Origin: Cruorifilaria tuberocauda
Taxonomy: Eukaryota > Nematoda > Chromadorea > Rhabditida > Onchocercidae
Assembly: GCA_013365365.1 (NCBI GenBank)
Contig: JABVXU010000108.1
Span: 62,001-126,000 of the forward strand
DNA length: 64,000 nucleotides
Direction: 5' to 3'
In this document: piece after piece, positions 1-13,253 of the stretch
Layout: each line of letters opens with the position of its first letter
Numbering within the stretch: the stretch's first letter is position 1
Translations under genes and position numbers: made by a program
Notes under the pieces: model-generated
Told to the model about the DNA's origin: nothing
Database searches by the model: none
What the model saw: the letters and a program-made list of their open reading frames with translations, nothing else

Positions 1-122
1 AAGAAAATATTACATTTTAATTTATAAAATCTAAAATTTATTCCTATCCTTCTTTTTTTAGTTGAAGTAATGCGTTTAAAGTAAATATTGAAAGCGGAAA
101 ATGCGCAATTTATCGATACATA
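1..122 (+). promoter_or_regulatory. Possible 5' leader of the coiled-coil gene
   Basis: A T-rich run ending in AG at about 60-61 looks like a 3' splice site with no upstream donor in the window, so it could be a trans-splice acceptor. The leader to ATG 123 would carry a 4-codon upstream ORF (ATG at 70, TAA at 82) and another out-of-frame ATG at 100. If the true first exon lies before the window, this is intron instead. Confidence 0.3.
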
Positions 123-3100
123 ATGAAGCAACGACAACGGAAACAATTCGGTTCAGCCGGAAATCTTGCTATAAAAGGTGAATTCTCTTGGTTTCCTGAA
201 AAAATAAAATTGCACCACTTATATATTATTATCATTATCATTGTTATCGTTCCTTTTCTCCATTATCGTTATGTTTCAATTGTAACTGTAAGCACTTTAC
301 TAAACTAAATTTAATTCATTCCAAAGTTACTAACATTCCATTAATACTGAGTTAAAGTACTTGGAGAATATATATTTATATTACAAATCATATTATTTAC
401 CCTATTTAATTTTATTTTATTATTATCATTTATTATTATTGTTTATTATTATTTATTATCATTGTTATTTATTATTATTTAGCATAATTACTTATTTTTT
501 ATTATTATTACTGTTCATTACAATTTTATTAAATTTATATTATTATATTACAATTATATTTACTTTATAAATATATGTTCTCCAGGTACTTTAAATCAAG
601 TTTACAACACTTATAAGATTACAGTATCATTTATCTAATTTTAAAGTAATTGAAAAAATGGAATATCTTTAATTAAATATTAATTCCTTGTATACATTTC
701 ATATATATATTTATTATTAGGATATATCGATAAATATTCTATTTAATTTTGACAACATTTTAATGAATTTAATTCTTAGATTAATTACTGATGAAATTAA
801 TAAATAAATCATTTCTTCTTAAACAGCTTTTACTCATTACTATTTGCTAGAGGAGGATTGCAATAAAATCTGGTAAAATTTTAGGTACAGGTTATATAGG
901 TTTCGATAATACATCATGCCATCGACTGCAGAATGTCTTATCATCGGGAACAATAATACCACAACGTGGAGCTACACGTCAAACAACGTCAACATCAACA
1001 ACAACCACAAAGACAACACTTCGAAAAAGTGATAGTATTGGAAATATTCGTAATGTGATATCTTCCACAATACCATCCGTCAAAACCACTTCAAAAGAGT
1101 AAATTTTTAATTTTCCGTAAAAAAGAAATTTCCCATTTAAGTTATCAAATACGGAATTTTATTAACATTTAGAACGAGAGGTTGTTCATGTCAGCAAGGT
1201 GATGTCAGTCAGTCAGCCGCTCATTTACGTGAACAATACACAAGACAGTTGCAACAACAGATTTATCTTTTGGAACTTGAAAATAATTACTTGCAAGTTT
1301 TAATTCATTATTTTATAAATTACTTCAACTCAATCTTAAATAATTTAAACTTTGTTTATCTTCAGAAGGTAGTTTTTTCCTGCTTTTTTAATGAGTAATA
1401 ATTAATTAATCAATAATCTCTCTATTACCGCATTTATCATATGAATTTAAGTGATTTCTGAAAAACCATTTGATTAATTGCTATCTTGCAGGAAGCATAG
1501 TGCCGGAAAAGCATCTCGAAAAACCAGTGATAATGATGCTTCACCGTATCACAGTGATACTTCATTGCCTCCAAGTTTGACCATAAATTTAGACGTGCCA
1601 CAAAAACGAGAATCGCCTGAAACTGATATTCTGGATCATGATAAGGAGAAGTTATGGAGAGTAAGAAAAAGAGTTTCATATGCTGAACCTGAAGTTACGG
1701 AAGCATCCATTCTTTCTAATAATAGTTATGATGTTAAACCATCATCACATACAACTGATCAAGCGGAATTATTACATAAATTAGAAGAGTCATATCAGGT
1801 TATTTACTTATTATTGTATTAATTCCATTTTACAATTTAGAGCCTATTTTTGAATATTTTACATTTGCAATATAATACAATTCTATTATTCCATTTAAAA
1901 TAATAATTATACAATTCAATGGTATCATTTATGATGTTTTAATTTCACTTTTTTTATAATGATATATTCCAAAATTGGTAAAGAAATGAGTTGATAAATA
2001 AATGATAATTCTTTTTTAGAGAGAACGAAAACTGGAAGAACGTTTAAAACAAAAAACAACTGAAATCGAGAGAATTGCTTATGAAAATACTCAGTTATCT
2101 GAATACATCGATGAGCTGAATGGAAGATTGCAACGAAATGAAGGTTGATAATTAATTAATGATTTATAATTAGTAATTTCATTCTCTAATATCTATCCTC
2201 TATACCATAATGGTCATTGGTCAACCACAAAAATATTGAATTTAATCCACTCTCAACAAGAATTAATTTTAGTAATTAGTCAAGCTTATTTAATCACTCT
2301 CAGTAATTTCCTGTATTTATTTATCATATAATGTGTCCTGTGATCTTAGCGCTCATTCCAAGTTGATTTCGGTGAAGCTGTTTGTTTTTTTTAGTATTAT
2401 TGCAATTAACTTTTTAAACGTAATGTTTAGAAATCATATTAGGTTGAAATTGAGCTAAGCATAGAGAATTGATAACCGTTTCTCTTTTCCTCGTCTAAGT
2501 TTTATTTTTCCATCAAAGTTTTCTTTAACAAAAATATATAACTATTAAAACTATGTTTAAAAATTAATTCTAAAACTATTGAATGTATTTAAGAAAATTT
2601 TGCAAGAGATAAACGTGCATTGATGGAAGAAGTAGTGGAACTGCAAGGAAGGCTTGATTATCTGACGCCTGCGTTGGCTGATAAGGTTTTGTTAGTGCTT
2701 CACATCTTTTTTTTGGTGCAAGTAATAGTTATCAATTTATCATTTAGTAAATCATTTATCATTTATTATTTAGCTATTATCATATTCAAAATGATCTATA
2801 TTAATGACAGGAATCACACGTGGCAAAAATGGAAATTGAAAAAGATGAGTTGGCTGATAAATTAAGGCATGCAACTAATCGATTAAGCGAAGTACAGGTG
2901 AGTAAATTATAAAAAAATTAATTCCGTTATTATTTGTTGTTTATTTGTCATTTGTTGTTTGATAAGATTAGATTAATTGAAAAAGTTAAAAGGATTGTCG
3001 AAGGTCTGATTTAAATAAAATAAATTACTTCTTATATTGAAAGACGTGAATGAGTTTTATCAATGAATAATAATTTTACTTGATAATATTAATCAGTAAA

Positions 3101-5881
3101 AGTTCAGTGTTACTTTTAGAAATAATTAGATGTCAATCATTTCCAACATTCCTCGTTCAGATGACAATTGATGGAAAAAATCGTGAGGAGAAAATATTAT
3201 TTGATGTTGAAAAACAACGGAAAAGTGAGATTGATCGATTATTGAAGACAATTCGACATTTGGAAAATATGCTAAAAGAAATGGAAAATAAGGAAACATT
3301 ATTGATTGTTCGTGATAACCTTTATTATATTTATATTTAAATAGTAATAAATTGAGTAAACTTTATTATTTACTTTAAATTATATCTTGTAATATCATTC
3401 TATTATGCCTTTTAAATAAAATGAAGTACTTTTAATTAATTCAGCTAAATTAGCATATAATTAGAATATGGGTGTTATCAAAAGTAATTCGAACTTTATT
3501 TATAATTCACAAGATCGATCAAATGATGAGATAGCTTCTTTTTTATTTTCAGAATGATATTACTTCAATGAAACGTTCGTTGCGTGAAGAACAATTAACA
3601 GCTAAAAAAGATAAAGCTGTTGCGGAAAAAGTAATCATTATTTTACTTTCACTTTTATCGGATATTTAATTGTCAGAGAATTCATCTTTTGTATATATAA
3701 TAAATATGAAACTTAATTCTTTTCACCTTTATAAATTATAGGCTTTGGAGGAGAACAATGCTCTGATAAAAGAGAACTCACATTTATCGGCGGAAGTAAC
3801 ACGATTGGAAATGAAAGTGAAAACTCTCAATCAGCAAATTGATCATGCGCAAGGGAAAGAGATCAAGCCAGCAGAAATTGCTTCAGTTCGTTTATTCTCA
3901 AAAATTTTAGAGTTCAAGAAATTTTGAATGTAAGGAATTTCATAGAATATTTCATAAATCCAAAAAAATAGCGTTTTTCTTTTTTCTTGCTAAAATTACA
4001 CTCTTATCTTATTGTTTCAAGTGAATAATCAGTTCAGATGAGAGAAGCGGAAAAATCGCTAAGAATGGAATTATTGAAAGCAGAAGAACGATTACAAACC
4101 GAAAAAGAACGTGGTCGTCGGATCGCCTTAGAGGTACTTGGGTCGTCGTAGAATCTCAGAGCTTCTGTATTCAATGAATTTTAATTAATTTCACTTAATA
4201 ACTGTAGAAATGCTAATAATGAATAACTGAATGCTTAAAATTCAGAAAATTAATTCAAAAGGAGGAATTCAAAATACTTCCATCTTCGATAGTATTTGCT
4301 ACTTTAGTTGGAGCAATATCGGAAGGCTGAAGAAGGCGCACGAGAGTCACGTGGAAGGGTGCAAAAGGAATTGGATGCTTTAAAAGTATTATCTGAATCA
4401 TTGTCTAATGAGAATAAATCTTTGAGACATGAAAAATTCATTCTTACTGAACGTTGTGAAGAACTACTTAGAAAGGTATTTTTATATCTGATTCAATATT
4501 TTCATTTATCATTTTTTAAAATTTTATAAATTTTATAATTCTTGAAAATCATATCATTTGCTTATTAAATTAAAGTTTATCATTTATCATATTAAAGTCA
4601 AACTGTCTTAATTTTTCTACCTGTAACTAAATTTTAACCAAGCTTTCCAGGGAAATTCATTAACTGATAACGTTACAAATCTTACAACGAATGTTGAAGG
4701 CTTAAAAGAAATAAATTTCGATATGCATCAGAAGGTAATTTTTATTTCATTGAAAAAAAAAAGTTCTATGACTGAAATTTTGTAAATTGATGAAGGAATG
4801 AAATTTAAATATTTATAGATGAGTGAGAAAGTGAAAGAAATGGAATATTTACAAGAGCAAAATCGTGATTTACTGAGAAAAGTAAGCACTGATAATTTAT
4901 GTATTTTTTTCTCAAAACTCAATACGAGATTTATCCCAAATAAACTATTGTTTTTTTAATCTAGTTCATTGATAATTTCATTTAAAAGTATATCGATCAA
5001 GGGAATTTTCGTTTGACGAAATGTCAAAACCAGAAAGCATGGAACAGAAATTGAATATGAATTGAATAGTTTAAAATTACCATTGGATTCAGTGATTACA
5101 AGTTATAGGTGAGAAATCATGAACATGAGTTGCAAGAAAGTAAAGAGCGTTATGAAAGTATCGAAAGGAAGTACAAAGAGATATTTGAAGAACTCGAAAA
5201 GCAAACGGTAATGCGACAAGAAAAGTAAGTTTCCCTATCCTATTATCAATCAGTTTCATTCGTACCAAATATCAGTAACAGGACTCACTCTAACCTGAAA
5301 ATGAATTCTATCAATGAAATTCGAAACCGTGCAATATTAATTGTGGTCTTTTCACTTGATAATAAACCGCTAAGTATGCAATTCGAATATTTTTTCGCCT
5401 TAAAACACATACCACTCATGATTTGGGTAGAACATTCCATTAATTTCAGATCAGAAGAATATGAAAAATTAGCTAAACGTGTGTTAGAGCTTTCTGATTC
5501 TGTAAAGGACAAGAAATCAACATCCTCCAGTGCTACAGCATCGAAACTGCCTATACCATGCCCCGACAAATCCTCCTTCGATCCGGTAATATAATATTCA
5601 ATATTTTATACTTGTCAGCACTACGGATAATTATCTGCTTTACATGCTTCTTTGAGATAATCTCCATTGTAAAGGCCCCATTTAGATTTAACTCATTTTC
5701 CAAGAAACAAGTTTTCCTTTTTTCTCAAATTTCAATTAATCAGTTTTAAAGATTTTTCGTAAATAAAAATTTCTTTACTAACAACTGAATAATATTTCAG
5801 TCATCTTCCATTCCTGAATCGTCAGCAACTATTCAGCAGGCCAGTAAACGAATTCAAATCAATGAAAGCAGAATTTCCTAG
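123..5881 (+). CDS. Coiled-coil protein, ~703 aa, 17 exons, not identified
   Basis: Exons read as 123-177, 885-1098, 1173-1296, 1496-1798, 2020-2143, 2594-2685, 2811-2897, 3161-3307, 3553-3630, 3742-3885, 4038-4133, 4308-4475, 4651-4734, 4819-4881, 5109-5224, 5450-5585, 5801-5881 (TAG). Phases agree throughout. The N-terminal ~90 residues are rich in Ser/Thr, including a run of Thr codons near 985-1010. From exon 3 on the protein is nearly continuous heptad-like coiled coil (for example LQQQIYLLELENNYL in exon 3 and LEENNALIKENSHL in exon 10). The tail is Ser-rich and less structured. It has no signal peptide, membrane segment or catalytic motif. This fits a cytoskeletal, ciliary or centrosomal scaffold, but I do not recognise the family. 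The weakest joints are the exon 3 donor, the exon 4 acceptor (ag at 1494-1495) and the start: ATG 123 lies behind a possible trans-splice acceptor at 61 and two upstream out-of-frame ATGs (70, 100). Confidence 0.72.
371..570. repeat. AT-rich low-complexity tract
   Basis: A long TTATTATTA-type run inside intron 1 of the coiled-coil gene. The apparent Leu/Tyr/Ile-rich frame here is a composition effect. Confidence 0.85.
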
Positions 5882-5906
5882 TTTACTTAATGGAGTTTGA
5901 AGTTAT

Positions 5907-5912
5907 AATAAA
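5907..5912 (+). terminator. Poly(A) signal AATAAA of the coiled-coil gene
   Basis: A canonical AATAAA lies 26 nt after the TAG stop of the coiled-coil gene. Confidence 0.6.
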
Positions 5913-6274
5913 TTGGCAGCAACACTGCTATAACTGCCACTAAATTGCTAAATCCTTAAATCTCTGTTCCCTACTTATATTCTAGTACTATACGTAATAC
6001 ATTTTTCCACATTAATTTCATATAAAAAGAAATTCAAAGTATAAAAGAATTTAAGAATGAAAAATTCATAATATAAATCAACATAATACAATCACCTGCC
6101 CAATAATTATCAACCGAAGACTTTTTTATAGGTATCTATAAAAGTAGTGGAGCGAAGGTTTCAAGTCAACATTCTTTTCATTTTTCAAAAAAAAATCCAA
6201 ACAGAAAGATAAACAAGACAGGAAATATAAGTCAAAGAACATTACATATACAATAACAAACATAAAATCCTATT
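5913..6274. other. Convergent intergenic spacer
   Basis: About 360 bp between the 3' ends of the coiled-coil gene (+) and Nup107 (-). It is AT-rich and no coding frame or RNA gene is visible. It should hold the Nup107 3' UTR. Confidence 0.6.
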
Positions 6275-9200
6275 TCACAAACTTCTGTAAGCATTCACTG
6301 AGAGCTGTTTTATAAGTATCCGCAATTGTTCTTTTGGTATGGCCTGAAAAAAAATCTGAAATTTAAAAGAAATTATACAAATAAGAATCTAAAAAAATAA
6401 AGAGTTAAAATAAAAGAAATATAATTTATCGAAAACTATAGTTTTTGAAAATTTATCGCAGTTGCAAGGTATCAGAGGTGAATTCGTAGAAATATATACC
6501 GTAATCGCATGTGTTATCAATAAAATAACAAATCAAAGAGAAAAACTTACTTCTGCCAACATATACGCTTCATCAGCCAGTAATTCCACTAACTGTGCAG
6601 ATCCATTTATATCGCTTTTTTCAAATAAAGTAACCAGCATAATAACAACGGCTGTGATATAACGAGATCTTATTTCAGTGAGTTTTTTAACTTCCTCCTG
6701 AACGATAATAAATAAAACTATTAAGCTGGATCTTTTAATCATTATAAACGCAGGTTTGCAATTTTTCTGGTATTTATTGATGATATTTTAAATTCGTACC
6801 AATGATCCTAGCATCTAGCAATTACAAACTTCTTAAAGATATAAAGATATAAACTTGATATGAACACTTATTTTATAGATAAAATTGACACTCATTACTG
6901 TACCTGACTTAGTGTTTCCTTCTCCACTTCCTTGAACGTCATCCAACCATTTGGAAAGCGTAGCACAAGATCGAGCGCTTCCATTGCTGCCTAAATAATC
7001 TGTGTTGACCAAAAATGGGTTCATAAAGAGATAAAACTTAGTCTTACAAATAAAAACTCTCCTGATAACTGCTGCCAGTATTAAAAAAAGCAGTTATCTG
7101 CAGATTATGAAAAGTAAAATTGGAAAGCTAACAGTAGCGCTTTGTTTTGAAGCATTTTCATATCTCTTCATTTGTTCATTTGCCCGTTGATTTATTACTT
7201 CCAGCGTTATCCTCTGTTGCATATCCATTAAAGTTCCCGCATCATCCACCGAGCTTTCCAGAATTGTTGGCACTAAACGCTGCGAATGCTTGAACCATTC
7301 GTTAAATTTCATTAAAGCGTTCTAAAATAGTATAACCATACAATAGAGGTTAGAAAAAAAAGAAAATTAATTATGTACAAAACTATGAGTTAGGTGATTC
7401 GGAGGTAAATTCCTTTAAATAATGATAATTTTCTTTTCAGCAAATGAAATTTAAAACTAACCAAGTAGCATTCATACGCTCCGTATTCAGTGATGGCTCT
7501 TGATAGCTTCGGCTCGAATGTATCATTAGCTTCAGTAACATAAGAAAATGATTCCAGTATTTTATTAATCAATTTCTTTGATCGCTGCAAAAATTTTTTG
7601 GCTTTATCCAATTTGTCAACATCTGAAAAATCTTAGTGAAATTCCAAAGATTTGATTCATAATTCATAACAGTAGAATTTCCGAAAGATGTCTCCTCAAT
7701 TAATACTTTATCCATTGCCGATTGTAATGTCCAAAACGTAAAGTATAAATGTAACAAAACTTACAAAAAAATTCACGCATTATTTCATTCATGCCTAATA
7801 AAGCATCATGATACGTATCACTGCCCGGATACATCAACCAGTTCCAACCATTAATTAATATATCGTCTCTCTCAGATTCCTATGAAATTTCACAGAATAA
7901 AAAGTGCATTAAGCATGAAATTTAAAAAAAACGGCGATTGCTAAGATATTAAAAAGATATTCTCATTCGAAATTCGTTTAAGTGATTATTAATCAAATAA
8001 TACGCAAAAAGAAAACAATCGAAACTGCTTACTTCTTCAACAACTGGATAACGAGCAATTATACAATTAAAGATCTGTTTGCACAAACGAATTCCATCCA
8101 TTTTTGCAACACAAGCAGCAGCAAGGACATCCTTCCGTAAATTTTCATCTTCTAATTCTGAAAAACAATAATTAAGAATAATGATAACAGAAATGATAAG
8201 TAATATATCGTCTGAGTTTCATTAATGATCCAAAGTATACTTTACCGAGCAGAAATAATGCTTCAAACCGCTATAGCTGTAGTAAACGCAACAGGAATGC
8301 TACTAAAAGTTATTAGAAAAGTGATCGATAAATCTAAGGAAACTTACGGCACATGAACTCAACAACCATCTCTTCAGCTATTTCTAATGGCAATTTGCTG
8401 GCATAATATGGCACAATAGGGTATAACTTCAGCGAGATCAATAACCGAACGTAACTACGGATAATTGAATTAGCACTTTCTTCCTAAAATTGAGAAATAA
8501 ATGTTTTCGATTATGTGCACTTGTCTTAGAATCATCATAGTCAAAATCATTACAACCAAATACAAGCACTAATATTGACGTATGTTTGGAATTCATAGAA
8601 TCTGATCAAGCTTCAGAAAATCTAATTTTTAAAAGAATTAGGGAAAGATGAAAATACTAAGCAAACTGGTAACCTGAATGCTATGCAGATATGCTTCTGA
8701 GGATTTATAAATTAGTCAAACACTTTTACTTTACATAGATGTTCAATTTCCAACCTTTTTTTGAAAATAAATTTCACGTCTAAACTTTGTGTGATTTGAG
8801 GTATTTTACTTTTTCCTTATTAGTAAATAAAAATATTTTATGCCCAATACTTCTGAAATGACTCTAGTCATATTTACGTGAACGATAACCTTTGCCAGAA
8901 GCTGGAGCACAAAAATGATGACGAAAGAAAAAGGGTATCGGCCCTTACCTGAACTGGTTGATTAGTGAAACGAAGAAGTAAAACAATATGAGTCATAAAA
9001 CGCATGATATGTGGAAATCTTTCCAAATCATCCTCGTGTTGTTCCAGCCACATATCCATGGATGCAATTAGCGATAAAGAATCATCATTTACTATGTATC
9101 GATAAATAGTATAATACGGAGATCTTTCAAGCTAAAAATAAGAGAGTTGATATTTACTTTAAGCACACTCTTTTAATGACTTTTATAGTTCGATTTTGAA

Positions 9201-12200
9201 GCAAAACTTACTAGCTTGGTAATTTACACTGACTTAAAACTGAATTTTGAACTTCGATAATACCTCACATATCTCAAAAGATATTTATAAAATGTCGCTT
9301 GTTGAAGACAAACCGTAGCAATTTCATCGAAGATAGAATTGATTCGAAGATCATTATTTTCGACCTCACGACCAATACCAACATCACAATCGCCACTGTG
9401 AATAGCGATGATTGCTGCATCTAAACGAGATTCAACAGCTGCATTGAGGTAACACCAAAGACGATCTTCCGTGCGAGATGACAAAGATAACGCTGGTTCG
9501 AGACGTCCAGCTACCACCGACCATAAACAAGCTTCTACTTGCGACAATGATGTACCCTAAAACACCTATATATTATAAGAGTACCAAATTTGTTGGATAA
9601 GGAAATGATGATTTTAAATGAAACTTAATTACTACAAATAAAACAGCAAGTAAATATATAGCATAGAAAAACATAATAAAAAGAATGAGGGGAAAACAGA
9701 AAAATTTTACACCTGTTCATGAAAAAAATTTATTTAGATGAACATTGCTAAAAAAACTTAACTTGAACCATTGTAAATTTCTCATCAGAAAAGAAATCGA
9801 CTTGTTTTACAACTAATTCCATTAAATTAATTTCTAAAAATGTTGAAACTCACTTTAAGCATAATCTTATCTATAGTACGTTTAAGAAAGGCACGAGATC
9901 GAGCTAAATAATAAGAAGTTTCATCAGAAGAAACGGGTGTTAAAGCGGCAATGCGTGACATTTTTCTTAATTGCAACAAAGGTACTAAAGAATGAAGACC
10001 AGCTTTTTCCAACAAAGAAGATGCCTAAAATATAGATATTAAATTATTCAAATCAATGATTTATAGATCATTCATTCATCAGTTTGTAAAGGAATTGCAA
10101 GAAGTACCTCATCAATTCGACCACATCGCACTAATGTGTAAATCACGCTAAATGCCCTGCTTTCTACTTCTTCATCTTTATTGTGCAAACGTCCATGAAG
10201 CGCGCCGTCTAAGTCCTGCAACTTGAGAGAACTATTTCAGCACCAATTGATCACAAATTGATCTCTCATTTACTTTGATTTGAAAATAAAAAGATCGCAG
10301 ACTGAATATAATACCAAATACAATCGATACAATTTCTTTTACTGAATGTCATTTTCGTACAGATCGAGCTGAGTAATAGTTTAATTGAAGGGAAAAGTTT
10401 TAAAAGTACATTGAAAAGTGAAATAAGGCCAAATATTTTCAATTACATTCTTTTGCAAATAACAGTCTCTCAGCACCATTTGTAGGAAGGCGACATCATT
10501 AATACTATTTTTAAATACAAAAATCCTTTTTTAAAATACAAAAATTGATGAAATGATTACCAGATCACAAAGCTTTTCACCACGAATTCGAGCATGTAAT
10601 GTTTCTGCCCTATAAAAGAGATGATAAATTAAAACGATACAACATGAAGAAAAAATCCTTCGCCAATATGTTTGAAAATAACTTCCAATAGGAACAGAAA
10701 CATGGAAATATTATATATTTATATCAAAAAGTGGAAAATGAAAAAGCATAAATGTTACATGTGTTTGCTAACTTTATTTTAATGTAAAAATACTCTGTTA
10801 CACTTTATTCCATTCAAATACCGAGTCAATAATTGCTTTGAATTCTCGATTTTGACTAATGCAAAAGTCTATTTATTTGCTAACATTATGCCGATTACAT
10901 GTTCTGACCAGTTTGTGTAAACACAGAGACTAACGATTCACTGCACAATAATATAACAATAAATAACAAAACTTCACCGTAGCATGCAATTCTTTTCGAA
11001 ATATGCACACTCGCTCGACAATTCAGCATTTGCTTCAGGTTCATTGTAGGCATTTTCTTCACACCATTCCAAAAGTACCTCAAAAAAGTTAGCAGTTAAT
11101 AACCGGTACCGACAAAAATTACAAATAATTTAGGAAACTTTTTTCTTTACCCCTTCCAAATATGATTATTCCCTGGAACTACTTTCTTTGAAATGATCCT
11201 TCAAGAAGTTACCAATAGTCTCCTGAATTCCATATCACTGATTAATAAATCAGCAAGAACAGATCGCTTCTCCAAATTCTGCAAAGACTTGTAAAAGCGA
11301 GAAAAAAGCACTGTGTTAGATGGTTAAATAATTTGCTTGCGAATTCGGCACGAAACTGCTCTATAACTAAAAAAAATCAAACAAACTAAAAAGCACTATA
11401 ATATTTAAAAGATTTTTTTTAAACATGTCGATTGTATAGTCAAATAAATCTGTCTTAGAAAAGAGAACAGTAATTATCTTCAAACATTTAAGATGACAAA
11501 TTCATTTCTTAAAATCATCAAATGCTTAATTTACTCTATTGATGTCGTAAAAAAGGTATTTTAGTAAGAACATTTAAAACATAAATTAAAAACCGAAATT
11601 TTCGATTTAACCTTCAAATCATCTAACATTCGATTCATTTTGGCAAGATTCAACAATAAAAGATAAGCCTGCTGCTCGTTTAAAAGCTGCTGTAAAACAG
11701 ACATTAAAGCTATCGTTCTATCCGGTCTCATCGATACTTTTTGGAAAGCCGCTATCCCGTCGCTACATATCTGAAATCATATCGATGACTCGAATTTTAA
11801 AACACATCATAAACACCATATATTATTATTCCACTTTGTAAAAAAAATTTATTTATTTAAGTGAGAATAATGGTGATATAAAACCAGCAATTACTAACAA
11901 TGTCAGTGAAACAATTATTAACTACTTCACTAGAATAAATTAAAATTAAATCAATGCACCTCATGAAATAAAGCAACTAAATCGGAAGATTCGTTGACAT
12001 TCTCTGCTTCTATGCATTTCGTGTGGAAATCTTCGAACAGTGCCTGGGTAACTGAAAATAACCGTTAAAATGTACTAAAGGAGAAAAACTGATAACCAAA
12101 CATGATCTTTTATCATATTCCAAAGTTTTCAATAAACATAATTTTCGTCCGTCACATAAAGATATTTTTAAAATAATGAAAAGTTCTAAAGAAATGATGA

Positions 12201-12752
12201 AATACTAAAAAATTTATGTGAAAGTTTATTAGCATTATATTACTATTAAGTAATTAAGTAATATAATACTATTAAGTAATATAATGCTAATAAACTTCTC
12301 CATACATTTGATGCAACTTGCAAATTTTCTTCTGAGTAAAGGAAAAATATTTGTTTTACTTTTCAATTATCAAAACATCCTGCAAATAAATTAAAATTCC
12401 GGAAACCTTTGACCAAAAAAAAATCGTCGTGCAGAAAGCAATACTGTGTTGTATTCAGTGCACAGTCGGTTTCTTGCACGGAACGAAAACTTTCCATTGT
12501 AGACATATTTCCATCAAATTGTGAATTAATCATCGGAAAAAAAATGGCACGAATATTACAATGCGCAACACGATGTTTACTACATCCAGACGCACGTAAT
12601 ATGTTCATTTCTTGCATAAAAAGTTTCTTCACATAAAAAGCATAACAACAGTCTCTACCAATAAAATCATACATAAATAGATTCGACATCAACTTACACT
12701 TAAAACCCCATCGCCTTCTCACATTGGTTTTTCTCTTTGCAGTTGCTTCCAT
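6275..12752 (-). CDS. NUP107: Nucleoporin Nup107, 766 aa, 18 exons
   Basis: Scaffold subunit of the Y-shaped Nup107-160 complex of the nuclear pore. Exons in transcript order: 12752-12698, 12051-11960, 11770-11612, 11278-11213, 11078-10978, 10609-10561, 10215-10108, 10024-9854, 9556-9269, 9131-8949, 8483-8348, 8157-8033, 7879-7765, 7622-7462, 7321-7133, 6990-6904, 6697-6551, 6343-6275 (TGA). The lengths sum to 767 codons with all phases matched. Landmarks resembling metazoan Nup107 are LLEWCEENA followed by an ETLH segment, a Trp-rich EACLWSVVAGRLEPAL stretch, and the helical segment FPHIMRFMTHIVLLLRF. The protein is all-helical, with no signal peptide or membrane span. It is shorter than human Nup107 (~925 aa), mainly because the disordered N-terminus is reduced to a basic ~20 residues. 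ATG 12752 is chosen because the same frame upstream has only GTG and then a stop. Confidence 0.88.
12222..12297. repeat. Perfect 23-bp inverted repeat (hairpin) in Nup107 intron 1
   Basis: Arm 12222-12244 (AAGTTTATTAGC...) and arm 12275-12297 are exact reverse complements over 23 bp, separated by 30 nt that repeat parts of the arms (ATTAAGTAATATAAT units). The folded unit is 76 nt. It could be a small MITE-like element or a small-RNA precursor. Nothing in it is coding. Confidence 0.8.
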
Positions 12753-13253
12753 GCTACGCACATGCAATTCATTTTCCACGCATAAACAACAAAGTGTTTA
12801 ATTCAAGTGCTCATTATCACTTTCCCCTCTTTGCATTGCACATATATCCAGTGATATTAGTTGGGTATTAGCAGGGATTGGAGGGGATTACATCTCTCTC
12901 TATTTTCTTTAACACATTCGAATGATATTAGTCGAGATACGAAACGTGAATGGAACGAAATAGCCAGAGAGAAGAAGGAATCCACAAAAATACATAATGA
13001 CCTTAGATCACATTTCACTGTTTATTAAGTAACATAATTGTCGGAATGTATATTTAAAATTTGAGTTGGCTATAGATCTGAAAATGGAGCGAGAATAATT
13101 TGTAACCTCTGCCTTTACCTCAGAACGATTTTATCAAGAAACTTTCTCTTCGAATATTATTTCTTAATAATAAACATGGATGGTTATTTTGTTGGTAGCA
13201 CCAGGAATGTACTATATTAAAGAACAATGAAAATTAGTTCGAATGATTTGACA
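12753..13253. other. Nup107 upstream region / 3' flank of the pseudokinase gene
   Basis: About 500 bp between the stop of the SH2-pseudokinase gene and the Nup107 ATG, both on the minus strand. It should contain the Nup107 promoter or leader. A longer minus-strand frame through 12779-12363 is not a gene: it opens on GTG and reads through the Nup107 exon 1 donor into the intron. Confidence 0.5.

Noticed and set aside
12363..12779. Minus-strand 138-codon frame that could be a separate gene
   Set aside because: It opens on GTG, has no familiar residues, and only its first part from ATG 12752 to the donor at 12697 fits, as Nup107 exon 1.
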